Positions 17,395-26,446 of a stretch of 49,978 nucleotides of DNA are shown here, piece after piece; position 1 is the first letter of the stretch; each line of letters opens with the position of its first letter. Made by a program: the position numbers and the translations under genes. The stretch comes from Gracilibacillus ureilyticus. Its GTDB lineage: Bacteria > Bacillota > Bacilli > Bacillales > Amphibacillaceae. The notes beneath the pieces are model-generated. The model saw nothing but the letters and a program-made list of their open reading frames with translations, was not told the DNA's origin and searched no databases. The DNA is taken from contig NZ_FOGL01000016.1 in NCBI RefSeq assembly GCF_900111195.1, positions 67,293 through 117,270 of the forward strand, written 5' to 3'.

Positions 17395-18834
17395 TTATGA
17401 TGCTGCGTCTATCATATCAACTTCTATCTTCCCTGCTTTATTTTTTCCTGCTTTATTAAAGAACAGATACACAAGTCCGGCAGTAAGGAATATGCCGACA
17501 ATAAAGGAAAGATTCAAATCGAGATTGAACCCAATTTTTGCATTGAGAATATATACAAAAACCATATATGTCATAAATATTGCTGGTATTAAAGAGATCA
17601 AATAATTTTTCCCTTTTACTATTAGATACATTGTAGCAATCCACAATGCGATCACCGAAGTTGCCTGGTTGGCCCAGGAAAAATATCTCCACAAAATGTT
17701 AAAGTCAATGTTTGTTAATATATAACCAATCGCAAACAGTGGCAATGCAATGATTAAACGGTTGAATACTTTTTTCTGTCCCAGACCAATATAATCTGCC
17801 ACGATTGACCTTGCCGCCCGAAAAGCTGTATCTCCTGATGTAATCGGAAGAACAATCACCCCTAGAACGGCAACTGTACCTGCAATGGCACCGAGCAGGG
17901 TCACAGATATCTCGTTAACTGCTGCAGACGCTGTACCTGTTGCAATAACTTCACTTAATGTCCGGCCATCGAATATACTCATCGCTGCCGCCGCCCAAAT
18001 CATTGCAATAATCCCTTCGGCAATCATCATCCCGTAGAAAATGTAACGTCCTTGCGATTCTTTCTGGGTTGTTCGAGAAATAATTGGTGATTGTGTTGCG
18101 TGGAATCCAGATAAGGCACCACAAGTAATTGTAAAGAACAGTAACGGAAATACCGGTAAGTTTTCAGGGTGCAGGTTTTGCAGTGTCAGTTCCGGGATCG
18201 TATAATCGGAAAATACGAGGGAAATTCCTATCGATACAGTCCCGATTAACAAAATCGCTCCAAGCACTGGATAAATTCTGCCGATAATTTGATTAACCGG
18301 CAGGATCGTGGAAAGGAAGTAATAAAGAAAAATAGCACCTAAAATTACCCCGAATGCAACTTTTCCATCCAATAGAATATCTATTAAGGAAGCTGGTGTT
18401 GTAATGAAGACAGTACCAACTAAAACTAGCAATAATAAGGAAAAAGCGTTCACCAGATGACGCGAGAACTTTCCAAGAAACTTGCCTGCCAATTCTGGAA
18501 TATGTGCCCCGTTATTCCGAATGGAGATCATTCCAGTTAAATAATCATGAACTGCCCCGGCAAATATGGAACCGATTACAATCCAAAGAAACGCAACAGG
18601 ACCATAGAGCGCCCCCATAATTGGACCGAATATCGGACCGGTACCCGCGATGTTGAGTAACTGAATCATAGCATTTCGTTGTTTATGCATCGGAACATAG
18701 TCTACCCCGTCATTGATAGAGTTTGCCGGTGTATCTCTTTTATCTGTTGGGCCAAAAATCTTTTCAACGATTTTACCATATGTGAAATAACCAATAATTA
18801 ATATAATTATAGATGCTAAGAAAGTGGCCATCAT
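17395..18834 (-). CDS. cstA: Carbon starvation protein CstA family, short form
   Basis: 479 residues, almost wholly hydrophobic with about 12-14 membrane segments. The CstA signature region is clear near the N-terminus: VPMHKQRNAMIQ, then NIAGTGPIFGPI and HDYLTG. Known family members import pyruvate or peptides when preferred carbon is scarce. This is the shorter class (about 480 residues rather than about 700). GAGGAGG precedes two adjacent ATG codons at 18834 and 18831. A cre-like site lies at 18854-18867, consistent with carbon catabolite control. It is divergent from the DUF421 gene. The substrate cannot be assigned from sequence. Confidence 0.85.
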   Translation of the reverse strand: MMATFLASIIILIIGYFTYGKIVEKIFGPTDKRDTPANSINDGVDYVPMHKQRNAMIQLLNIAGTGPIFGPIMGALYGPVAFLWIVIGSIFAGAVHDYLTGMISIRNNGAHIPELAGKFLGKFSRHLVNAFSLLLLVLVGTVFITTPASLIDILLDGKVAFGVILGAIFLYYFLSTILPVNQIIGRIYPVLGAILLIGTVSIGISLVFSDYTIPELTLQNLHPENLPVFPLLFFTITCGALSGFHATQSPIISRTTQKESQGRYIFYGMMIAEGIIAMIWAAAAMSIFDGRTLSEVIATGTASAAVNEISVTLLGAIAGTVAVLGVIVLPITSGDTAFRAARSIVADYIGLGQKKVFNRLIIALPLFAIGYILTNIDFNILWRYFSWANQATSVIALWIATMYLIVKGKNYLISLIPAIFMTYMVFVYILNAKIGFNLDLNLSFIVGIFLTAGLVYLFFNKAGKNKAGKIEVDMIDAAS

Positions 18835-18853
18835 AATGCCTCCTCTTTTATAA

Positions 18854-18867
18854 TGTAATCGCTTGCT
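18854..18867 (-). promoter_or_regulatory. cre-like (CcpA) site upstream of cstA
   Basis: TGTAATCGCTTGCT matches 12 of 14 positions of the catabolite-responsive element consensus TGWAANCGNTNWCA. It lies about 20 bp before the cstA start, a position where bound CcpA would block elongation. Only one copy was seen. Confidence 0.35.
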
Positions 18868-19068
18868 TTATCTATTCTAACTTTTTCCCAGTATTTTTCA
18901 AGAGGTAAAAATATACACATCTAGCAGCCTAGACCTTTCCTTCCATTTTATCAGAAGTGTAATAATCTCATGTTGAGTATAAAAAGCAGCGACAACTATC
19001 CACTTAAGTGTAGATTACTCTGTATCAGGGAATGGAAGAAAAAAGGTCTCTTGAGGAGGAGATATTCT

Positions 19069-19533
19069 ATGCTTTTCAGCGACTATAACACCTTACTGAA
19101 TATCCTGATTAAAGGTGTCTGTGTTTACATCTTTATTATCCTTGCATTAAAGATATTCGGAAAAAGGAGCCTGGCAAAACTGAATGCATTCGATTTCATT
19201 GTGACGATTGCTCTCGGTTCCATACTTGCATCCACACTGACAAACAGTAAAGTTACCGTTTCTGACGGATTTGTCAGCATCCTGATCGTTTTATTTCTGC
19301 AATACTTGGTCTCCAATTTTGCTGTGAAAATTCCGTTCCTGAATAAGTTCATTAAGTCCGAACCAGCCCTTTTATATTATGAAGATAAGTTTTTGACCAA
19401 AGCATTGGAAAAAGAACGGGTACAAAAAGAGGAAATCATGCAGGCTGTCAGAGAGAGCGGCGAAGATGATATGAGTCAAATTAAGCAGGTTATCCTTGAA
19501 ACGAATGGTTCACTGTCTGTTATCAAAAAATAA
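19069..19533 (+). CDS. DUF421 (YetF/YcaP-like) membrane protein, short form
   Basis: 154 residues. Three hydrophobic segments in the first 85 residues lead into the DUF421 core: KIFGKRSLAKL, then AFDFIVTIALGSILAS and a short cytoplasmic domain. The start at 19069 follows GAGGAGGA at good spacing; an in-frame ATG at 18970 has none. Most YetF-type proteins are 200-230 residues, so this one is shorter at the C-terminus, although it ends normally before a terminator hairpin. The biochemical role of the family is not known, and nothing nearby clarifies it. Confidence 0.8.
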   Translation: MLFSDYNTLLNILIKGVCVYIFIILALKIFGKRSLAKLNAFDFIVTIALGSILASTLTNSKVTVSDGFVSILIVLFLQYLVSNFAVKIPFLNKFIKSEPALLYYEDKFLTKALEKERVQKEEIMQAVRESGEDDMSQIKQVILETNGSLSVIKK

Positions 19534-19551
19534 AGGGGCTCAGTTCGCCCC
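19525..19551 (-). terminator. Intrinsic terminator of the 361-residue membrane protein gene
   Basis: On the minus strand a GGGGC...GCCCC stem with a 7-nt loop is followed by TTTATTTTTT. It overlaps the end of the convergent DUF421 gene. Confidence 0.55.
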
Positions 19552-19560
19552 CGTGCTATC

Positions 19561-20646
19561 CTATAATTTTTTCCTTACCCATTTGAAAATCATGAAGAAG
19601 TACTTACCGACTAGAAAGAATGCAATCACAGTATACATGTAGAAGAATACTGCATCTTTAAATTCTTCTGTTACACCCGGTGTTACTATTGCTGCGATGC
19701 TGATACAGAGAACTAATATCAGACTATCCAGCAATGGCTGATACCATTTAATTTTCCTAAAATTGAAGAAATAAAGTGCTAGAAGTGTAACTATCCATGG
19801 CAGCATGTCACTTTCAGAAGCGAAAGTTCCGTCTTCTACCGGAAACTGTGGAAATACGAGCATAACAAGCGGGATATGGACAAGTCCCAAAACAATACCG
19901 GCATATTTTTTCTTATTATTGCGTTTCTGGGTGAGTTGTTTTTGTTGTTCTGTTAAAAATTCATCATCAAAATCGAGTTCATCCATCATCTCACCAGGTT
20001 GGAATGCCAATTTTCCTGCATACTTCTGTTTAGGGATCGCTTCGATTGCCTCTGGTGTATTTGGTGTTACTTTCACACCACATTCTGTATGAAAAAGAGG
20101 AACATGCTTCTCCTGAAAAACGCGGATCCAGTCATCAATAAATTGCTGATTCGAACTTGTAAAGTCGAGAATTTTATCTTCCCCTTTAATCATAAATCTT
20201 GCACTAACCATCCAGGAAAGTTTATGCCTCATCCCAATAAAAGAGGAATATGTTGTACGGTATGTCGTGTTCGCACTTTTTCCGATCAGCACATAATCAA
20301 TAGTTTCATATGGTAATAGAATCTCCCCTGTTCTGTTCTCTTTCTTGTTATGATACCGGTAAAAGTAGCCATCCTCACGAAGCTGGATATTAATCGCATT
20401 ATCCAGATATTTTCTAAGATTTTTATAGGCAAAAATAGCTAACGAGATTATGAGTATCCCCGCAATTAACAGGAAAAGAAAATACACGATCCCACTCTCC
20501 GCCCCAATATAAATGGAAAATATAATACCAGCTAAGCCGAAAAGCGTCAGAAATATAATCAGCGCAATATGTGCAGCTATCGCCCATTTAGGCAGTTCAT
20601 TACTAATATATCGGTGTTGGTTCTTGTCACTTGAGAACATTTCCAC
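19561..20646 (-). CDS. Unknown membrane protein, 361 residues
   Basis: No family recognised. Two hydrophobic helices lie near residues 25-45 and 55-75, then a soluble segment of about 150 residues. That segment's beta-strand pattern, with RFMIKGEDKILDF, resembles a PH-like membrane-protein domain. An acidic then basic linker is followed by four more hydrophobic helices to the end. The start is GTG at 20646 with GAGGTGA at 7-nt spacing. It is divergent from another unknown membrane protein at 20809. It could be a membrane sensor or scaffold, but no function can be assigned. Confidence 0.75.
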   Translation of the reverse strand: MEMFSSDKNQHRYISNELPKWAIAAHIALIIFLTLFGLAGIIFSIYIGAESGIVYFLFLLIAGILIISLAIFAYKNLRKYLDNAINIQLREDGYFYRYHNKKENRTGEILLPYETIDYVLIGKSANTTYRTTYSSFIGMRHKLSWMVSARFMIKGEDKILDFTSSNQQFIDDWIRVFQEKHVPLFHTECGVKVTPNTPEAIEAIPKQKYAGKLAFQPGEMMDELDFDDEFLTEQQKQLTQKRNNKKKYAGIVLGLVHIPLVMLVFPQFPVEDGTFASESDMLPWIVTLLALYFFNFRKIKWYQPLLDSLILVLCISIAAIVTPGVTEEFKDAVFFYMYTVIAFFLVGKYFFMIFKWVRKKL

Positions 20647-20769
20647 TATCCATTCACCTCACTGTTGTCCGTCGCAATTAATCATACCATATTTATCCAT
20701 TACGAAACCTCTTAACAGTATTGTTCGTATATTTATTATCGAATTGGTCATTTGGTAAATCCAGTTTTG

Positions 20770-20778
20770 TGATATAAT
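20770..20778 (+). promoter_or_regulatory. Extended -10 promoter element
   Basis: TGATATAAT (TGn plus perfect TATAAT) lies 30 bp before the GTG start of the next gene. The -35 region (TTTGGT at 20751-20756, 16-nt spacing) is weak, as is common for extended -10 promoters. Confidence 0.6.
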
Positions 20779-20808
20779 GGAAATAAGAAAACAAGGGGGG
20801 CGTTAGAA

Positions 20809-21306
20809 GTGAAAATAACATTGGAATTTCTGCGGTTCATTTGTCTGTTTATTGTACTGTTTGCGGTTCTTGGCATAGTAATACCGATCGGCTTATTATT
20901 TTTCGGAGTGGATCCTTACAAATATGGCTGGATCGCGATAATTGGTGTATTTGTCTCTGTTTTTGCCATCTATAAAAAGAAGGGCTGGGGTAAAGATGTG
21001 AACCTCCCCATTCTCGGCATTTCAGCTCTTTCCATGATTCTTTTATCAGCAGTAGTCCCGGATATGGTTCCTGAGCAGTTTCACGCCTCAACATATATTT
21101 ACACTTATGGACTTCCTTTTCCGTATTTTTCTTTATATAGTGAAAGTGGAGCGAACTTTATGCTTCCCAATTTACTTTCGTTCAGATTGACGAACTGGGA
21201 TATGAACATTATAGGATTTTTTATGAATATATTTCTGTTTTATGTTTTATTCAATTGGCTGATTAAAAAGTTTCCGATTACTAAATATAAAGAGATTAGT
21301 CAGTAG
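20809..21306 (+). CDS. Unknown small membrane protein, 165 residues
   Basis: No family recognised. Four or five hydrophobic stretches (about 5-30, 38-55, 65-80, 135-155) and a short basic tail indicate an integral membrane protein. The start is GTG, with AAGGGGGG at 8-nt spacing and a good extended -10 promoter upstream. An intrinsic terminator follows, so it is a single-gene unit. It is divergent from the 361-residue membrane protein, which may mean shared regulation but proves nothing about role. Confidence 0.75.
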   Translation: MKITLEFLRFICLFIVLFAVLGIVIPIGLLFFGVDPYKYGWIAIIGVFVSVFAIYKKKGWGKDVNLPILGISALSMILLSAVVPDMVPEQFHASTYIYTYGLPFPYFSLYSESGANFMLPNLLSFRLTNWDMNIIGFFMNIFLFYVLFNWLIKKFPITKYKEISQ

Positions 21307-21316
21307 AACTGGCAAT

Positions 21317-21351
21317 AATCCCAATTAGCTGTGATGCTGATTGGGATTTTC
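21317..21351 (+). terminator. Intrinsic terminator
   Basis: A 9-bp stem AATCCCAAT / ATTGGGATT, with extra inner pairing (AGC/GCT), is followed by TTTTC. It ends the 20809-21306 unit. Confidence 0.8.
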
Positions 21352-21382
21352 ATCAGCTATAAATATCCCCCCCAAAAAAAAA

Positions 21383-23125
21383 TTAAGAGATAGATATGCT
21401 GAACTTTTTATCAATTGGTGAGAGAAGATTTACCCGGTAAAATGCTAGATTGTTGCCTGTATTTTTATTTCCTAAGGATTTCTGCCAATGTTCATATTCG
21501 CCTGCCAAGAGTGTCATTTTATTTTTCTCCTGTTGAATATCCAGCTTGCCTTCTTTCCAAAAGTAATTTCCTTCATTCAAATTCTCTATTCCTTCTCCCT
21601 TACTGGCGATATTCTCATCAAACACAAAAACCACCTGTGTAAACACATCCTCCAATTCATCTGTTTGAATATGAATGGACCAGTCTTTCTCTTTCCTTAA
21701 AATATCTACCCATATGTGAAAGGTTTGTTTATGTGTAGATTCTCTTAACTGATGCGGAAGGAGATACCATATACTTGTATTATTCGGTTTGCTGTTATCC
21801 AATGGTGGAAGCGGGCCTGTATATCCCTTTTCTAAAACTGCGGATAATCGGTACCCGCCATCTATTTTCTTAATAGAATCAAATTCAACTACACCTGGTG
21901 AAAAGCTGGTATATATCTGTGTTCCGAGTAGCTTTATTTTTCCGTGGCGTAATGAGAAAATCGATGAATTCATCCCCATAATTGTTGCACTAATATCCTT
22001 ATTACGATATCGTACCGTTTGTGCACCAAATGATGTGTGCATACTACTGTGTTCTATTCTCGAATAGTGCCCTACAGCTTCCATTTTGTTCATATTTTCT
22101 TTGACCTGGTATTTCTCATTAATGAACACTTCATATTCCTTAGGCAGTTCCGCTCTGTCAATATTTTCTTCCTTTATAAAAGGAAAATACAGATAGCCTA
22201 GCATCATATGATTATTTACAGGACCTGTATCTTCCATATTCTCCAGAGCCAAATCTGCCATCGACATGTATTGCGGGTTTGTATCTTTATATGCCATTAA
22301 CCGGTAAATCAAATGATATGGTGAAAGGTCAAACCTGTTCCCTAAATCCTGCCTGCCAGAGTAATCTGTGACAACTTCTCCATCAGGGTGGACGAGATAC
22401 ATCATCATATCGAGGTTTTTCCTTATATACCCATAAAGCTCTGTTTTTCCCAAAAGGGAAGCCGTATGATATAAACAAATATTACTGACAGAGTTGTAGA
22501 TTCCATTGCTTCTTTCAGTCCATTCCCCGTCCTCAGTCATATCCATTCCTTCCAGCAGCCATTCTTCTGCCCTTTGCTTTAACTCCAGATTACCGAATAT
22601 ATTATATAAATGCGCCAGTGCAGAAGCCAGTACCCACCGGTGGTTTGGCGTATGGCATCCACCTGTTAACATAGCAGGAATCGTTCTTTTTAGAAATAAT
22701 GCTACTTTATCTGCAAAGCTTTCCTTTTTGTTCTTTTTCAGCAGCGAGTATATCTGTGCAAAACCAGTAACAATGAAGGCTGTGTCTGGTGGGGAGTGGT
22801 AATTTGTCCAGCCCGGCGAAATCGTTCCATCATTATGCTGCTTATTTAACATATAATCGAGCGCCATTTCTATTCTTTCTGCTAGTTCCTCATTTTCAAA
22901 ATAGGCAGAATCCTTATTCACATAAGAGCATACCCAACTCCCAATCACACTGCCAGTACCGGTGTGACTCGGGCTTGGTATGCCTGTATTTTGATTAATA
23001 ATACCACCGAAGTACCTGCTGCCTTTATCCTTCACCTGATGTTCAAAATGCATCATTGTCATTTCATCATTTTTCACTAGAAGACTGTTATACCCGTTCA
23101 ATTGTAATCCCTCCCCTTTGGACAA
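21383..23125 (-). CDS. Putative alpha/alpha-toroid plus beta-sandwich enzyme, heparinase II/III or polysaccharide-lyase-like
   Basis: 580 residues with no signal peptide, so cytoplasmic. Residues about 40-320 are helical with spaced aromatic/His motifs (SPGWTNYHSPPDTAF, TPNHRW, WTERSNGIYN, GRQDLGNRFDLSPY), the pattern of an alpha/alpha toroid active-site cleft. Residues about 340-580 are beta-rich, as in heparinase-like lyases. I cannot place it in a numbered polysaccharide lyase or glycoside hydrolase family. It is the last gene of the CUT1 importer operon, 16 bp after a permease, in the inositol locus. It probably cleaves the imported conjugate. Two TTG starts are possible: 23125 with GAGGAG, and 23101 with GGGGAGGG. 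Confidence 0.6.
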   Translation of the reverse strand: MSKGEGLQLNGYNSLLVKNDEMTMMHFEHQVKDKGSRYFGGIINQNTGIPSPSHTGTGSVIGSWVCSYVNKDSAYFENEELAERIEMALDYMLNKQHNDGTISPGWTNYHSPPDTAFIVTGFAQIYSLLKKNKKESFADKVALFLKRTIPAMLTGGCHTPNHRWVLASALAHLYNIFGNLELKQRAEEWLLEGMDMTEDGEWTERSNGIYNSVSNICLYHTASLLGKTELYGYIRKNLDMMMYLVHPDGEVVTDYSGRQDLGNRFDLSPYHLIYRLMAYKDTNPQYMSMADLALENMEDTGPVNNHMMLGYLYFPFIKEENIDRAELPKEYEVFINEKYQVKENMNKMEAVGHYSRIEHSSMHTSFGAQTVRYRNKDISATIMGMNSSIFSLRHGKIKLLGTQIYTSFSPGVVEFDSIKKIDGGYRLSAVLEKGYTGPLPPLDNSKPNNTSIWYLLPHQLRESTHKQTFHIWVDILRKEKDWSIHIQTDELEDVFTQVVFVFDENIASKGEGIENLNEGNYFWKEGKLDIQQEKNKMTLLAGEYEHWQKSLGNKNTGNNLAFYRVNLLSPIDKKFSISIS

Positions 23126-23141
23126 TACACTCTCCTCATCC

Positions 23142-23975
23142 TTATCCCTTCAAACCGGATGTCGCACTTGTATCCATGATATAGCGCTGGAAGACGATGA
23201 AAATAATGATCATCGGAACTAACGATATAATGGAAGAGGATAGTAATAACACCCAATCGATATTATCTGCACCAATAATACTGCGTAATGCGATTTGGAC
23301 CGTATATTTATTCGGGTCACTTAACACAATTAATGGCCAGATATAATCATTCCATCTCCATTGAAAAGAGAAGATTGCTAAAGTAATTACTACAGGCTTA
23401 GCAATAGGAAGCATCAACTGGAAAAATATTTTCCCTTCACTTGCCCCGTCAATTCTGGCAGATTCCAACAAATCGTTAGGCACTGTCATAAAATACTGCC
23501 GGAACATAAATATACCTGTGGCTGTATTAATCGAAGGAATAATTAAACCTGCTAAACTGTCATAAAGTCCAAGATCTAAGATTACCTGGAAAGTAGGGGT
23601 CATAATAACCTCTGTCGGTAACATCGTCGTTGCCAGCATACAGATCAAAAAGACATTCAGCCATTTATAACTGTATTTAGCTAAAGCAAAGCCGCAAGTT
23701 GCGCTTGCTATAATTGTCAATACAGTAGTACCTACTGCCACAATCAATGTATTAACAAAGTACTTGATAAATTCCATTGTCGCCCATGAATATTCAAACC
23801 CCTCTACAGTAGGATTTTCCGGAAAAATGGTCAGCGGGTATGAAAATAACTCACTTCCTGGTTTAAGGGAACTTAGTAATAACCACAATATAGGGAAAAG
23901 GTACATAAAAGCAACGATATACAGGGCTGTTGTAAGCATGACTGTTGCAAATCTATCCGTTAATTTACTATTCAT
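23142..23975 (-). CDS. CUT1 ABC sugar transporter permease (MalG/UgpE-like)
   Basis: 277 residues with six membrane segments and the EAA loop (ESARIDGASEGKIFFQLMLP) that docks with the ATPase. It belongs to the carbohydrate uptake CUT1 family. It overlaps the upstream permease gene by 8 bp, so the two are translationally coupled and form the heterodimeric channel. No ATPase gene is in the locus; in Bacillus a shared ATPase such as MsmX serves many CUT1 systems (established knowledge), and probably does so here. Confidence 0.92.
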   Translation of the reverse strand: MNSKLTDRFATVMLTTALYIVAFMYLFPILWLLLSSLKPGSELFSYPLTIFPENPTVEGFEYSWATMEFIKYFVNTLIVAVGTTVLTIIASATCGFALAKYSYKWLNVFLICMLATTMLPTEVIMTPTFQVILDLGLYDSLAGLIIPSINTATGIFMFRQYFMTVPNDLLESARIDGASEGKIFFQLMLPIAKPVVITLAIFSFQWRWNDYIWPLIVLSDPNKYTVQIALRSIIGADNIDWVLLLSSSIISLVPMIIIFIVFQRYIMDTSATSGLKG

Positions 23976-24837
23976 TTACCCTTCCCCCTTTTGCAAATCT
24001 AAATTGCAATAACGCGAATACCAGCAGAATCACAAAAAGCACCATGGAGGCAGCACTTGCATATCCAATCCTCATCTGGTCAAAACCTGTCTGGTAAATA
24101 TACTGGACTATAAAAGTTGTATCCGTTCCAGGACCGCCATTTGTTAAAGCCTGAACCATAGGAAACTCTTTCATCAGATTAAATACCGCTAATAAAATAA
24201 CTAAGAATGATGTAGATCTAAGTGAAGGCAGGGTGATGTGCCAAAATTTCTGCCATCCGGAACCGCCGTCCACATCAGCTGCTTCATATAGTGATTTAGG
24301 GATACTGATTAATGCCCCGATAAAGATAAGCATATTAAATGCTGTTCCTCCCCAAGCTGTTGCAAACAGTACAACTAAGAAAGCAAAATTACCATTGGAA
24401 GACCACGGAACCGGATCTCCTCCAATTAACTGAATTACATAGTTAATGAAGCCGAAACTTTCACCGAACATCCATCTCCAAAGTACACCAACTACAATAG
24501 GAGAAACCAGCCATGGGAAGAAGAAAATAATTTTGGCAACATTTTTGCCTTTTGTATGTTTCGTAGTAAGCATAACGGATACAAATAATGAGGTGATATA
24601 GACTAATGGAACCCCTACTGCTGTATATATAAATGTCCGTGACAGTGCCTTATAGAAACTGGAATCCTGAAACAGACTGATATAATTTTCCAAACCGATA
24701 AAAGTTGCTTCGTTTCCGTTATATTCCGTCAGAGAATAATAGACACCGAGTATCGCAGGCCATGCAAAGAAAAGTAAAAACAACACTAAGTTTGTGACGA
24801 TAAATAAAAATGCCCATTTTCTGTTGGTATCTTTCAT
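23968..24837 (-). CDS. CUT1 ABC sugar transporter permease (MalF/UgpA-like)
   Basis: 289 residues with six membrane segments and an EAA loop reading YEAADVDGGSGWQKFWHITLP. It is the partner of the overlapping MalG-like permease. GGAGGGG lies 10 nt upstream of the ATG. A strong stem-loop (24875-24902) separates it from the binding-protein gene, the usual place for an element that keeps permease expression below binding-protein expression. With the neighbouring genes it forms an importer for an oligosaccharide or glycoside. Confidence 0.92.
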   Translation of the reverse strand: MKDTNRKWAFLFIVTNLVLFLLFFAWPAILGVYYSLTEYNGNEATFIGLENYISLFQDSSFYKALSRTFIYTAVGVPLVYITSLFVSVMLTTKHTKGKNVAKIIFFFPWLVSPIVVGVLWRWMFGESFGFINYVIQLIGGDPVPWSSNGNFAFLVVLFATAWGGTAFNMLIFIGALISIPKSLYEAADVDGGSGWQKFWHITLPSLRSTSFLVILLAVFNLMKEFPMVQALTNGGPGTDTTFIVQYIYQTGFDQMRIGYASAASMVLFVILLVFALLQFRFAKGGRVNE

Positions 24838-24874
24838 TTAATTCATCCCCCTCCTTCATCGCTGTTTTTCTTCT

Positions 24875-24902
24875 AACAGCGGCCAATTACATGACCGCTG
24901 TT
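24875..24902. other. Intercistronic stem-loop between binding-protein and permease genes
   Basis: An 8-bp perfect stem (AACAGCGG / CCGCTGTT) with a 12-nt loop. In the transcribed (minus) direction it is followed by AGAAGAAAAA rather than a T tract. It therefore looks like an mRNA-stability or processing element rather than a full terminator. Confidence 0.6.
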
Positions 24903-24908
24903 ATTTTT

Positions 24909-26171
24909 TTATTCAACATAGGCGTCTGTCATTGATTTTTTTACATTCTCAATTGCTTCATCAATCGTAATCTCCTCATTTAAAGCCTTCATCACTTCAT
25001 CTGCTAAAGCTGTACCAAGACTTCTTTGGGAAACTAACTGCTTCCTGACTAATTCATTACGCTGCTGGCTTGCAATCGGATCAGATGCTGCTATCTCGTT
25101 TTGGTAAATCTGATATGCCTCTGGCGCTAATTCATATTCCACTTCTGCATTCTCTGTAACTGGTAAATAACCGCCATATGTCGCCAGTTCTTCATAATTT
25201 TCTTTCTGGTATAACCAGTCAATAAATTCTTTTGCCTGTTCTTCCTGACCAGACCCTTCAAATCCAACAAGATAGTTACCACCTAAATTGGTAGCCCTTA
25301 CATCTTCATACGGCATATATACAGACTCCCACTCAAAGTCTTTAATGTTGGAGGCGAAGTCTGTTATTTGCCATGATCCTGACATATATGCTGCAACTCT
25401 TCCACTCTTAAACATCGATGAAGCATCCTCACCTGCTGTCCAAACTGCTTTTGGCATGATCGTATTATCATTCATATCGATAAACCGCTGTAGTGCATCT
25501 TTTGTTTCATCGTTTGTCGTATATTCATCTCCATCTTGGTAAAATCCTTTACTTCCATGCTGATATAAAAAGGCATTTAGTCTATGTTCCGAATTATCCA
25601 TAACCATACCGTACTGTGCATCCGTTTTTTCCACTACTGTATTTATTGCATTCAGAAATTCTTCCCATGTCCATATATCCTCTTCATTCTCCGGATATGA
25701 CACTCCCGCTTCCTCGAATAATGATTTATTGATAAACATACCTACTGCCGTCAGATCCAGTGGTGGTGCGACTAATTTATCATCAACTGTAATCCCCATA
25801 TCTGTCATGACATTATTCTTTTCGGCAATCTCTGTTAAGTCCATTAACTTTCCGTTCCATGCAGGATTGAAGCCGGTGACACGTGCTAATGCCGGTGGTT
25901 CTTCTGCACGCATCATATTCGTTATTTTCGTTACCATATCCTCATACGGAACATCGACCACTTCAATTTCAATACCTGTCTCTTCTGTATATTTTTCAGA
26001 CATTTTCGTTAAGGCAGAACCTTCTACAGTATCACCAGAAACGTAAAACTGCATCTTTTCCTCATTAGACCCTGCTTCACCTTCAGATCCCGACTGAGAT
26101 TCACTATCGCCTGAACATGCCGTTAAAATGACTGTCAACAAAATGAATACTGATAAGAACGCTTTTTTCAC
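24909..26171 (-). CDS. CUT1 ABC transporter solute-binding lipoprotein
   Basis: 420 residues. The signal peptide ends in a VILTAC lipobox, followed by a Ser/Glu/Gly-rich linker and a MalE/UgpB-type family-1 binding fold (for example the YTEETGIEIEVVDVPYEDM region). The start is GTG at 26171, with GGGAGAGG about 7 nt upstream; an upstream in-frame start at 26297 would run through the promoter and operator. It heads the importer operon binding protein - permease - permease - lyase-like enzyme. Its ligand is expected to be an inositol-containing or glycosidic compound because of the locus and shared operators (inference). Confidence 0.9.
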   Translation of the reverse strand: MKKAFLSVFILLTVILTACSGDSESQSGSEGEAGSNEEKMQFYVSGDTVEGSALTKMSEKYTEETGIEIEVVDVPYEDMVTKITNMMRAEEPPALARVTGFNPAWNGKLMDLTEIAEKNNVMTDMGITVDDKLVAPPLDLTAVGMFINKSLFEEAGVSYPENEEDIWTWEEFLNAINTVVEKTDAQYGMVMDNSEHRLNAFLYQHGSKGFYQDGDEYTTNDETKDALQRFIDMNDNTIMPKAVWTAGEDASSMFKSGRVAAYMSGSWQITDFASNIKDFEWESVYMPYEDVRATNLGGNYLVGFEGSGQEEQAKEFIDWLYQKENYEELATYGGYLPVTENAEVEYELAPEAYQIYQNEIAASDPIASQQRNELVRKQLVSQRSLGTALADEVMKALNEEITIDEAIENVKKSMTDAYVE

Positions 26172-26262
26172 ACTTAACCTCTCCCTTTGTAAAATTATTC
26201 CCCTTTTGTAAGGGCTTTCTTTTTTACTTAAAAAAATATCGCTCCCCTTCTCATGCCACGAT

Positions 26263-26316
26263 TTAGTTAAGCGCTTTCTTAATTTGCATTTTATCAATTA
26301 TTCTAGCTGAACACAA
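26263..26316 (-). promoter_or_regulatory. Importer-operon promoter with overlapping LacI-type operator
   Basis: On the minus strand TTGTGT (26316-26311), a 17-nt spacer and TAAAAT (26293-26288) form a sigma-A promoter. AAAGCGCTTAACTAA (26277-26263) begins 10 bp beyond the -10, over the expected transcription start. The layout matches the iolG promoter and implies repression by the adjacent LacI-family protein. Confidence 0.7.
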
Positions 26317-26395
26317 GTATTTTTTAAACTTTTTGTGTGAACACTTATTATTATAAGACTTTGCATCATTCCGCATTACCTTTATTTTTCCAAAG

Positions 26396-26430
26396 AAAAA
26401 AGGAGAACAATGCCGTCCTGCACTGCTTCC
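26396..26430 (-). terminator. Intrinsic terminator of the LacI-family gene
   Basis: On the minus strand GGAAGCAGTGC pairs with GCATTGTTCTCC (one bulge, G-T wobbles), followed by TTTTTTC. It separates the regulator transcript from the importer operon. Confidence 0.65.
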
Positions 26431-26446
26431 TCATATTTCGATCAAT

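Noticed and set aside
18970-19068. N-terminal extension of the DUF421 protein
   Set aside because: The upstream ATG has no ribosome binding site, while 19069 follows GAGGAGGA and begins the conserved region.
26172-26297. Longer N-terminus of the importer binding protein
   Set aside because: It would translate the operator and much of the leader and bury the lipoprotein signal peptide. GTG 26171 restores a normal signal peptide.
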